Source: Myxococcota bacterium (lineage in GTDB: Bacteria > Myxococcota_A > Polyangia > HGW-17). From it: a stretch of DNA of 8,878 nucleotides. The stretch covers positions 1 to 8,878 of the forward strand of contig JAHJLU010000376.1 of NCBI GenBank assembly GCA_018821745.1, in the 5' to 3' direction. Under the pieces are notes generated by a model that was not told where the DNA came from, searched no databases, and saw nothing but the letters and a program-made list of their open reading frames with translations. Of this stretch, positions 1-6,126 are shown one piece after another (the first letter of the stretch is position 1; every line of letters begins with the position of its first letter). The position numbers and the translations under genes were made by a program.

Positions 1-61
1 ATTAGCTTCCCGGGCCGTCCCCAATAGAAAGAAAAACCGTGTCCCGGGGGTCACATTACGT

Positions 62-90
62 TTGCCCCTGGCACCGCAATGGCCTACCAT
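62..90 (+). promoter_or_regulatory. weak sigma70-like promoter candidate upstream of the 859-aa lipoprotein gene
   Basis: TTGCCC at 62-67 and TACCAT at 85-90 are separated by 17 bases, each matching 4 of 6 consensus positions. They lie 43 bases before the start codon at 133. The spacing is right, but matches of this quality arise by chance, and promoters of this lineage cannot be predicted reliably from E. coli consensus. No other pair in the first 132 bases looked better. Confidence 0.2.
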
Positions 91-132
91 AGGGGAGTTG
101 CACATCATTGTTATTTCACATGAGAGGAAAGC

Positions 133-2712
133 ATGCACAGCAAATCGATATTATTTGGTCTACTCCTTAGTGTGTTTCTCGGCAGCTGTGCTTCCATGGA
201 GCTAAAAACGCAGTTGAAAACCCCCACGCCTCTTGTTGAGGGGCTGCACTACGGGAGCTACGAAGAGGCGCTCAAGCGCACGGCGCACCTTGGGCCCCAA
301 AAGAGCACCTGGGCCGGCAGCAGGTGGCTCAAATACGCGGTGCCCCACAAATCGGAAACTCACCCCGCGTCTATCTCCCTCGCCTGGCCGGTGATCCCCG
401 TGGTGATGATGTACGGCACGCCAACACCCAATTATTTTTTGGAGTTTACCTGGAAGGGGACCACCATTGGGGGCAAACTCAAGCGCCAGATCGAGAAACT
501 GGGCATCTCCCTTGAAAAACCCCTGGGGATGATCGCCGGGGGGAGCTGTCCCCTCCAGGGACTCGCGGTGACAGCGAAGACGGGGAAAATCTTCAAAACC
601 GCCACGGTTGTTATCCACGGGGGTAATATCGTGGCTGTGTTCAACCAGCTCCCCGCCCAGTGCCTCGCTCTCTCCTTCGCGAAGTTGGACAGAATCATCG
701 AAGTGGCGGTGAAGAACGCAGACCTCGCATACCTCAACAAAATTGATACATGGCTCAGTCCCATCTATTTCACAGCGGAGGGGCGCGAGTGGCGGCGCAC
801 CATGAGCCGGGCCCTCTCTCTGGCGAGTCTTCCGCAAAAAGGGGCTCTCCCCAATGCGGATCAGGTGTTTGCCCTGGAGAGAAAAGCCATACAAGCCCAC
901 ACACATGGAACCTTCGACTCGGAATATTATCGATTGCTCTTCCAGTTGGCACTGTACCAGGAGGCCCGCGGTGCGTCCCCTGAGATTGCACTGCTCCTGA
1001 AGGATCTCGCATGGAAGTCCCGCCACGGGATCCCCGAAACGCGCAGGGAAACCTTCCGAAAGGTGAAAACCCACTTTCTCACACCCAATGCACTCCTTGA
1101 CGCCCTCAGGAAGATTCGAAACCACACGAAGAAGCCGGTCTCTTTCCATTTGGAGAGGCGGCTCGACTGGTATGTTGACGATCTGCTGTACTCACCGTTG
1201 CCGGCGGGGAGTTTTAAAGAACGGGGGAAGGCACTCCTCGCATTACAGGCCCAAAGTTCCTCTTCCCTGGCCGGTTCCATGGAGAAGGTTCGTGCAAGGG
1301 TGCTTTTTGCACGCACCATCCAGGAGCAGGCAAAAAAGGCAGGTCACCGGTACCATTTCGTAATGCTGCAGTCCATTGGTCTGCTCAAGGCGTCTCAATC
1401 CCATGTCCGCCGGGAGATGATCGAGGACACCATGGCCCTGCTGCGCCTATATCAGCATAAACAGCTCACCACTCCCCAGCGGCTGTCGCAGCTCACCCTG
1501 CGACTGTTCTCCCCCTTTAAGGTCAGTTACGATCCGGGAATTGAGAAGTTACTCCAGGCGAAGGCCCGGGAACTGCAAAAACGAGCGATGCTGGGAACCG
1601 CCCTGTGGTATCTCTATCTGGCAGAGGCTGCAAAACGCAACAGGCTGGTCTATCGCAGGCGCGGTTCCTACTGGAGCCACGACAAAAAGTTGAAGGAACC
1701 GGAGGTGAAGATACTGGCCCGGCGCCTTGCCCAGCAGCTTGTCCCCCGAATCCACCGAAAAAATCCCCTGTATGGGATGCTCTCACGGCTCTACTATAAG
1801 CCCCATGGCCCACCGGATCCCTTCCTCATTTCGAACCGCCTCAATGAAAAAATACCGCTCATGGCGCGAGTGCGCATCTCCCTCGGGGCAGAATACATTA
1901 CGAGCACCGTCCCGGCGCCCGTGGTACGCCTGGTGCCTTCCCCCATCACCTGTAACATCAAGGACCGGTACAAAAAAGGGACCAGGCGCAAGGTTGTGGA
2001 GGTGCGGACAAAATATAAGAGCGACGCAAGAGCCATGGCCCGGGAACAGCTGGAGAAGCTCAACGCAGCTATTTTGAAAACCCAGTGGACCATCAGCAGC
2101 CTCTCGGGGCAGGAGGTCTCCGTCTCCCGGGGGGGATTTGTGGGGGGAGTCAAGGGCACAAGTACCCGATATTCACCGGGTGGCAGCGCCAGGACTGTAT
2201 ACGATTGGCAAGGATACCGCCGGGTATCCGTAACCGTAAACCAGCATATCAGAAAACGGATCGGTCAACTCAGCGTCCGCCTGCGCATGCTCCTTGAGCA
2301 GCGGGCAAAGCTCCTGGCCAATTTCCCCGTGGACAGTACGCTCACAAGGGTTTCATACAAGAAAGTGATCATCCCCACCTACGTTCAAACATGGAGCGGT
2401 TCGTGCCACAGGGTTATCCTCATTGAGGGGGCAGGGCTGGTGCTTTCCCGGCTCCAGCAAAAGTATGTACGAATAAAATACGACCGCATGATCTCTCACA
2501 AAAGTCGTGAGAAGGCTGTGGCTAGAATCACCAGCATCATGAACAATAATCTGGGCAGAGAGGTGACTCTCTCGCTCTTTCGACAGTTCATGGATTTGCT
2601 CATCGAGAGGAGGATGGCGCAGCTCTCGAAGATCCACGGGTGGACAATATCCGAGAGAGAAAATGAGCACTACCTGCTTCGGAAATGGCTCACCCTTCCC
2701 AACAGTTACTGA
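133..2712 (+). CDS. large lipoprotein of unknown function (859 aa)
   Basis: I do not recognise a family. The start ATG has a purine-rich ribosome site (GAGAGG, 122-127) 5 bases upstream. The N-terminus is a lipoprotein signal: S3-K4, a hydrophobic stretch from about residue 6 to 16, then lipobox L16-G17-S18-C19. C19 should be lipidated, and Ala at +2 favours outer-membrane sorting by the E. coli rule. Residues 80-105 are hydrophobic and Pro-rich (IPVVMMYGTPTP) but lie after the lipobox, so they probably belong to a folded domain. Residues about 220-550 look mostly alpha-helical with many Arg/Lys-rich amphipathic helices, possibly a repeat-like solenoid, though no clear TPR consensus was found. 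Residues about 590-770 look beta-rich with a Gly/Ser/Arg-rich segment (664-688), and the last 90 residues look helical again. Only five cysteines are present (19, 139, 177, 607, 758). It stands alone on its strand, with a terminator-like inverted repeat 66 bases after the stop. That it is a real gene is supported by its length, signal peptide and ribosome site; its function is unknown. Confidence 0.85.
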   Translation: MHSKSILFGLLLSVFLGSCASMELKTQLKTPTPLVEGLHYGSYEEALKRTAHLGPQKSTWAGSRWLKYAVPHKSETHPASISLAWPVIPVVMMYGTPTPNYFLEFTWKGTTIGGKLKRQIEKLGISLEKPLGMIAGGSCPLQGLAVTAKTGKIFKTATVVIHGGNIVAVFNQLPAQCLALSFAKLDRIIEVAVKNADLAYLNKIDTWLSPIYFTAEGREWRRTMSRALSLASLPQKGALPNADQVFALERKAIQAHTHGTFDSEYYRLLFQLALYQEARGASPEIALLLKDLAWKSRHGIPETRRETFRKVKTHFLTPNALLDALRKIRNHTKKPVSFHLERRLDWYVDDLLYSPLPAGSFKERGKALLALQAQSSSSLAGSMEKVRARVLFARTIQEQAKKAGHRYHFVMLQSIGLLKASQSHVRREMIEDTMALLRLYQHKQLTTPQRLSQLTLRLFSPFKVSYDPGIEKLLQAKARELQKRAMLGTALWYLYLAEAAKRNRLVYRRRGSYWSHDKKLKEPEVKILARRLAQQLVPRIHRKNPLYGMLSRLYYKPHGPPDPFLISNRLNEKIPLMARVRISLGAEYITSTVPAPVVRLVPSPITCNIKDRYKKGTRRKVVEVRTKYKSDARAMAREQLEKLNAAILKTQWTISSLSGQEVSVSRGGFVGGVKGTSTRYSPGGSARTVYDWQGYRRVSVTVNQHIRKRIGQLSVRLRMLLEQRAKLLANFPVDSTLTRVSYKKVIIPTYVQTWSGSCHRVILIEGAGLVLSRLQQKYVRIKYDRMISHKSREKAVARITSIMNNNLGREVTLSLFRQFMDLLIERRMAQLSKIHGWTISERENEHYLLRKWLTLPNSY

Positions 2713-2777
2713 CCACCAACCGCACAGGGGTACCAATGTTACTTCATCGCCGCTTCGACTGACCCCGACTGAAGTGA

Positions 2778-2832
2778 AAAACAGCCGCAATGCCCACCTG
2801 GTCTGTGTCCTCTCACTTGAGGGGGCTGTTTT
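2778..2832. terminator. possible bidirectional terminator: 9-bp inverted repeat
   Basis: AAAACAGCC (2778-2786) and GGCTGTTTT (2824-2832) are perfect inverted copies separated by 37 bases. On the + strand the right arm ends in TTTT; on the - strand the other arm does the same, as in bidirectional terminators. The loop is long for an intrinsic terminator, although a short internal CTCA/TGAG pair could shorten it. It sits 66 bases after the stop of the 859-aa gene, the expected place for transcription to end. Confidence 0.35.
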
Positions 2833-2942
2833 CAATCTACAGCGCAGCGATCCACCTGCAGCGGATCGAGGTATCTGTAATGAATATCGCCAAATACCCT
2901 GACACAAGTGGGTTTTTTCCCATGCTGCCGTGGAAATTATTT

Positions 2943-2972
2943 TTGCTATTTTCCATTACTGAGGTGTTTTAT
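2943..2972 (+). promoter_or_regulatory. candidate promoter for the 197-aa lipoprotein gene
   Basis: TTGCTA (2943-2948) and TTTTAT (2967-2972) are 18 bases apart inside the AT-rich part of the gap, 36 bases before the start codon at 3009. Each hexamer matches 4 of 6 consensus positions. Location and local AT-richness support it; sequence quality is only fair. Confidence 0.25.
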
Positions 2973-2995
2973 TCTTGGTATTGTCTGCTTCTGAC

Positions 2996-3001
2996 AAGGA
3001 G
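2996..3001 (+). promoter_or_regulatory. ribosome binding site that fixes the start at 3009
   Basis: AAGGAG lies 7 bases upstream of the ATG at 3009, close to ideal. It decides against the longer open frame that begins at 2790, because starting at 3009 also places the lipoprotein signal peptide at the protein's N-terminus. Confidence 0.75.
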
Positions 3002-3008
3002 TAATCAG

Positions 3009-3602
3009 ATGGAGAAACCAAACAATACCCCCCTTGGCCCACTTTCCCCAAGTCCCCTGAAATCAGTTATTGCCCTCTCCTTATGTGCCATCACCCTCTC
3101 GGCAGGCTGTAAAAAGAAGAAGGGAGGAGAACGCTCCCGCGAATCAAACACCCGGATTAAAATCGAAAAGCTGCCCAAAGGGGCAACCCCGGCCCCACAT
3201 GAGGCGGCCACGCGCAACGCCTGCATCGCACTTTTCCAAGGTTCCCGGTCAATGATGCAGGGCGACAGCGCCGGAAAATTTTTACAAAACCTGGCAGACA
3301 AGAGAGCCACCTGGTTTGAAATTTCCCTGCACGTGGGGAGAGTGGATCCTCAAAAGATGCGACGACTTCGGGAGTTTTATGGGAGTCACGGAGAGGCCCT
3401 TGATAAAGCACGGTTCGGAGCCATGTTCAGAGGGAAAGAATCCGTGGAGGTCAGGGAAAAAGGTGGGGCCGATTCCTCAAAAACAACGGGTGTTCTCTAC
3501 GCCATAACGGTAGAAATACCGGGCCTCTCAGAGAAAGCCTACCGATATCTTCGGTGTCTGAAGGTGAAGGATCATCTCTACTGGGTCCCCTTCGGCTGGT
3601 AA
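3009..3602 (+). CDS. small lipoprotein of unknown function (197 aa)
   Basis: I do not recognise a family. From the ATG at 3009 the protein has a Pro-rich N-region, a hydrophobic segment (about residues 19-32) and an SAGC lipobox-like motif ending at C34, preceded by Leu30. Ser at -3 is less usual than Leu but allowed by the looser lipoprotein pattern. Four lysines follow the cysteine directly, then a charged flexible linker to about residue 65. The mature domain (about 65-197) has Cys at 71, a helical middle (LREFYGSHGEALDKARFGAMF) and a C-terminal half that looks beta-rich, ending in aromatic YWVPFGW. This layout resembles small periplasmic lipoproteins with a single alpha/beta domain. It is convergent with the TfoX-like gene, with 37 bases between stops, and is probably a single-gene transcript. 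The longer frame from 2790 would bury the signal peptide and has no ribosome site. Confidence 0.75.
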   Translation: MEKPNNTPLGPLSPSPLKSVIALSLCAITLSAGCKKKKGGERSRESNTRIKIEKLPKGATPAPHEAATRNACIALFQGSRSMMQGDSAGKFLQNLADKRATWFEISLHVGRVDPQKMRRLREFYGSHGEALDKARFGAMFRGKESVEVREKGGADSSKTTGVLYAITVEIPGLSEKAYRYLRCLKVKDHLYWVPFGW

Positions 3603-3639
3603 ACGGCGTACAGACCAATGGCAATACCCTGACAAAATT

Positions 3640-3984
3640 TCATGTGCGTTTGGAGGTCTTTTTGCTCGTATTCTTCGGTTTGGGCTCGGGCAGCTCTTGT
3701 TCTGTGAGGGCAATCAATTGGCTCAACCATTCTCTGTCCTCGAGTTGATCCTCAATGAGAAAAGATGGCCTGGCCCCCGGGTAGGGCGGGGCCTCCACAA
3801 CATTCCCGATGAAGGCTCTGCCCGCGCTGGTGGGCTTCACGAACAGCTGGTCATCACAGACCAGCGCAACCACCTTTTTATTAAAGTATATTGCGTACTC
3901 GCCAAACATTTTTCTGCAGGTGATTGATTCGGGATTCCCCAGTTGATCCACAACGAATTGTACAAAGTTACTATCAGAGGCCAT
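3640..3984 (-). CDS. TfoX N-terminal-domain (TfoX/Sxy-like) protein, 114 aa
   Basis: The sequence fits the TfoX N-terminal domain: FVQFVVDQLG near the start, then the family hallmark R-K-MFGEYAIYF (residues about 24-34), then VALVCDDQLFVK (about 38-49), a PPYPGARPSFLIED segment and a helical C-terminus. The TfoX C-terminal domain is absent, as in many short stand-alone homologues. In gammaproteobacteria full-length TfoX/Sxy is a competence activator working with CRP; short N-domain proteins outside that group have no established role, so no competence function should be assumed. The last 18 or so residues are a Lys/Thr/Pro-rich tail, probably disordered. I chose the start at 3984 because AAGGAA lies 7 bases upstream and because domain homology begins right there; a start at 4026 would add a 14-residue basic extension. 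It is convergent with the 197-aa lipoprotein gene. Confidence 0.85.
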   Translation of the reverse strand: MASDSNFVQFVVDQLGNPESITCRKMFGEYAIYFNKKVVALVCDDQLFVKPTSAGRAFIGNVVEAPPYPGARPSFLIEDQLEDREWLSQLIALTEQELPEPKPKNTSKKTSKRT

Positions 3985-3991
3985 TTGCTTT

Positions 3992-3997
3992 TTCCTT
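3992..3997 (-). promoter_or_regulatory. ribosome binding site supporting the 3984 start of the TfoX-like gene
   Basis: Read on the - strand, AAGGAA lies 7 bases before the ATG at 3984, within an A-rich stretch. The ATG at 4026 has no comparable site, so the shorter 114-residue product is preferred. Confidence 0.6.
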
Positions 3998-4115
3998 TTT
4001 GAACACTCTTCCAATCTGAAGAACACTCCGGTTATGCTGCCACAGCCGCCGGAGCAAAGTAAAGACTTTCATGATTCCCCGGACCCATTATCCCATTTCC
4101 TGATTATTCTCCTTT

Positions 4116-4319
4116 TTGCTGTGGAAGACTTCAAAGAATCCGGGCGTCTATTGCACCTGCTGTACTGATGAGAACGGTGCGCTTCAGTCCTATGATGACC
4201 GGCTCAAGCGGATGGCCCAGCTCTTGCGCCATGAAGATCCCAGGCTTGGGGACAATGATTCCATAGCCAGGGCAAAAGTGTACATGTCCACAATGCCCGC
4301 CTGGAAAGACCACGTCTGA
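4116..4319 (+). pseudogene. 3' remnant of a small zinc-ribbon-domain protein
   Basis: The frame reads NPGVYCTCCTDENGALQSYDD, then a helical segment ending YMSTMPAWKDHV before a TGA. This strongly resembles the second half of small (about 80-90 aa) putative zinc-ribbon proteins, which run CGMPM - linker - YCxxCTDENG - SYEEV - helix - MPAWK. The first CxxCGMP half is absent: upstream in this frame a stop lies at 4101-4103, the only possible start is a TTG at 4116, and there is no good ribosome site. Codons for C-C-G occur at 4117-4125 and for V-E-D-F at 4121-4132, but in two different other frames, which may be debris of the lost half after deletion and frameshift. With only two or three cysteines (positions 4152-4163) it should not bind zinc as a monomer. 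It could alternatively be a very short functional ORF. The match is recalled from family knowledge, not from a search. Confidence 0.5.
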
Positions 4320-4403
4320 GCAGGGCAGAAACACCGGGGTGACTGCGCGTAATGGATTGCCATGGCTTTTGTCAATCGGAATGCAGTTGGGGGACAGGAT
4401 CAA

Positions 4404-5915
4404 CTAGTTCGCGGGAGGGACACAAAACCCCAAAGTGGAGGGAGCAGTCTCGGTGATGCAGTCCTGCCCGTCACAGTACGTTGGGAGCTCGTGATCGGGG
4501 GTGTAAAAGCGGGAAGTGGTGAGACAAACGTAGGGGCGCGGCACGGTCTCCGATGTCTCCATGCCCAGGCAGGCGGTGTTGCTGTCATACACCGAGGCGT
4601 CACAGGGGACCATACAGGCCAGCGCTGGTGCGGAAATATCCGGGTCGTTAAACGGATCCTGGAGGGTGCAATAGAGCCCCGCGCCACAAGGCTCCGGCTC
4701 ACTCGAACCAGGTCTGACACAGCTCTCACCCTGGGTGAGCGGGGTAGCATCAAGGGGTGAACACATTCCCATTGTGTGGGAGTTACTCTCCACAAAACAC
4801 GCCTCTCCATCGGGGCACTGGGCGCCGCCTTTTGTAGTGAGCCCGGTCAACACATCACACATGACCCCGCCGTTCACAAAAACTTCTGACATCCCTGGAC
4901 CCTGAGGCATACAAAATCCATTGTCTGCGCCACGGAAATACTGCGGAACACTCTCATTCAAATCACCCATCTCAAGCCAGCTCCAGTTTGCGCAGTTCCA
5001 GTCCTGGGGACACGAGTCATTGCCTTGAAGGGAAGCTGTTGGATCACAATAACTGATACATACGCCTGTGCCATCACCTGTGGAGGAGGCGCAGCCACCA
5101 TTGAGACACTGGGAGTCAGGATCGACCCCGCGAACTCCCGTCAGATCCCATGGGATAACATATATGCAGGTCTCTCCGTGCTCTCTGGTGCCGCTCTCGA
5201 TGCATGTCCCGGATTGCTCCATGGCCGCTCCCGAGGGCTGACACCACCCGGAGCGCTCACCCAGATCGCAGGGACTGTTTGCGGGAGTGCTCCCGTTGCC
5301 TTCACCACACAGCACAAAATCACATATATCGCCAGAACTGCTATCAACAGTCAGACCCCAGCCACATGTGTCGTCGACGGGAAGAGGCTGACATCGCCCC
5401 GTCCCTGACTCTTCGGGGTCACGACACACTACAGAGTCCCATTGTCCTGAGGGTTGCAGGATTGGACAGCACTCGGTGGAGCCGCCACCCGTGTCGCAAT
5501 CATTGCCAATACTCAGAACCTCACAATCGGGGACGCAGCTGCTGGTCTCGATGGTGCAATCCGCACTGCAGCTCAGCTCACCCCCGGTAAAATCCCCCCG
5601 GGTCTCGCAGGTTTCTTCCCCGAAGCTCTCTGTATCACACTCTTCGTCTCCACACCTGATACCGTCGCCACAGGAGCATGCCACGCAGTCAGTCGTATCA
5701 AACTGGCACGTGTCATTGCATAGTACTGTCCCCCCGGTGTTGGGCAGCAGATCGTTGCATGTGGCGCTGTCAAGTTGCGTTCCATCACACACCTCCCCCT
5801 CTTCGATGATGCCATTTCCGCAGACTGAGCCATTGTGCTCTGTGTCATCATCATCGCAAGCTGAAAACACGGGTGTGAGCGATAATACAAGGCCAAATAT
5901 AAGAACAAAGCGCAT
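4404..5915 (-). CDS. cysteine-rich lipoprotein with Myxococcus-type disulfide repeats (503 aa)
   Basis: A signal peptide (R2, hydrophobic core 3-17) ends in FSAC with the lipidated Cys at 20, followed at once by four Asp. Two Myxococcus-type cysteine-rich repeats follow: residues 32-77 (CGNGIIEEGEVCDG, later CNDTCQFDTTDC) and a divergent copy at 82-127 (CGDGIRCGDEECD, later CSADCTIETSSC). Residues 130-500 are looser modules of spaced cysteines with Gly, Asp and Ser, in the style GESC...EPCGAGLYC...CMVPCD, common in surface proteins of this group. I count 49 cysteines in all, so 48 remain after lipidation, consistent with full pairing in disulfides. No enzyme motif is visible; a structural or ligand-binding role outside the cytoplasm is likely. 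AAAGGA (5922-5927) lies 6 bases before the ATG. Asp at +2 means inner-membrane retention in E. coli, but sorting rules in this lineage may differ. It has its own leader and no co-directional neighbour close downstream. Confidence 0.85.
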   Translation of the reverse strand: MRFVLIFGLVLSLTPVFSACDDDDTEHNGSVCGNGIIEEGEVCDGTQLDSATCNDLLPNTGGTVLCNDTCQFDTTDCVACSCGDGIRCGDEECDTESFGEETCETRGDFTGGELSCSADCTIETSSCVPDCEVLSIGNDCDTGGGSTECCPILQPSGQWDSVVCRDPEESGTGRCQPLPVDDTCGWGLTVDSSSGDICDFVLCGEGNGSTPANSPCDLGERSGWCQPSGAAMEQSGTCIESGTREHGETCIYVIPWDLTGVRGVDPDSQCLNGGCASSTGDGTGVCISYCDPTASLQGNDSCPQDWNCANWSWLEMGDLNESVPQYFRGADNGFCMPQGPGMSEVFVNGGVMCDVLTGLTTKGGAQCPDGEACFVESNSHTMGMCSPLDATPLTQGESCVRPGSSEPEPCGAGLYCTLQDPFNDPDISAPALACMVPCDASVYDSNTACLGMETSETVPRPYVCLTTSRFYTPDHELPTYCDGQDCITETAPSTLGFCVPPAN

Positions 5916-6126
5916 TGTTAATCCTTTCGGTTTGAAGCGTGGTTTCTCCTCCAGGAGATAACCCTCCGGATAATGACAACCAGAAACAGGAATTGTTGTC
6001 TCAATACAAATGCTTCTTCTTCACCAGAGACTCTTAGCCCTCCCAAAATCTCGGCCAATAAAGCCCTATCTGGAGAACCTCGTTTTATATGACTTTTTAA
6101 TATTGCATGGGAAATCGAGGGCTTAA
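5916..6126 (-). other. leader/intergenic region between the Lon-like gene and the cysteine-rich lipoprotein gene
   Basis: This 211-base stretch follows the stop of the protease gene and precedes the lipoprotein gene on the same strand. The part nearest the protease (about 6083-6108) is AT-rich, with TATAAA read on the - strand (6084-6089), and could hold a promoter; no convincing -35 was found. AAGCCCT (6061-6067) and AGGGCTT (6118-6124) form a 7-bp inverted repeat with a 50-base loop. A compact hairpin lies at 5941-5963. No coding potential was seen here. Confidence 0.5.
5941..5963 (-). promoter_or_regulatory. hairpin in the leader of the cysteine-rich lipoprotein gene
   Basis: Read on the - strand, GGTT-A-TCTCC, loop TGGA, GGAGA-AACC forms a 9-bp stem with a single bulged A and a four-base loop. 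It is not followed by a T run, so it is a poor intrinsic terminator. It lies 13 bases upstream of the Shine-Dalgarno site and 25 bases from the start codon. It could affect mRNA stability or translation, or be chance. Confidence 0.35.

Larger units (their letters stand above)
2713..3008. other. 296-base intergenic region between two lipoprotein genes
   Basis: The left half is GC-rich and contains a 9-bp inverted repeat (2778-2832) and a 6-bp hairpin, CGATCC/GGATCG with a 9-base loop (2848-2868). The right half (about 2900-2995) is AT-rich and includes TGGG-T6-CCCA (2909-2922). An open frame runs from 2790 into the downstream gene. Its first 73 codons have no signal peptide at their start and no ribosome site, so I treat this stretch as non-coding leader. 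Confidence 0.6.

Noticed and set aside
202..1149. 315-residue open frame on the - strand opposite the large lipoprotein gene
   Set aside because: It lies wholly antisense to a gene with a signal peptide and ribosome site; its own protein has a low-complexity Gly/Pro/Arg composition and no ribosome site or motif. It is a GC-driven shadow.
2353..2907. 184-residue open frame on the - strand across the end of the large lipoprotein gene
   Set aside because: Mostly antisense to coding sequence, with no signal peptide, motif or convincing ribosome site; the remainder covers the inverted repeat.
2790..3008. 73-codon N-terminal extension of the 197-aa lipoprotein
   Set aside because: It would bury the signal peptide in the middle of the protein, and the ATG at 2790 lacks a ribosome site while the one at 3009 has AAGGAG at ideal spacing.
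3640..4319. Competence or DNA-uptake locus suggested by the TfoX-like gene
   Set aside because: Only the N-terminal domain is present and no pilus, ComEC-like or DprA-like gene is nearby; short TfoX-N proteins are widespread without a competence link.
4131..4403. 90-residue open frame on the - strand with His/Cys-rich GGHCGHVHFCPGYG
   Set aside because: The apparent metal-binding motif is the antisense image of the zinc-ribbon remnant, whose + strand reading matches a known family pattern much better.
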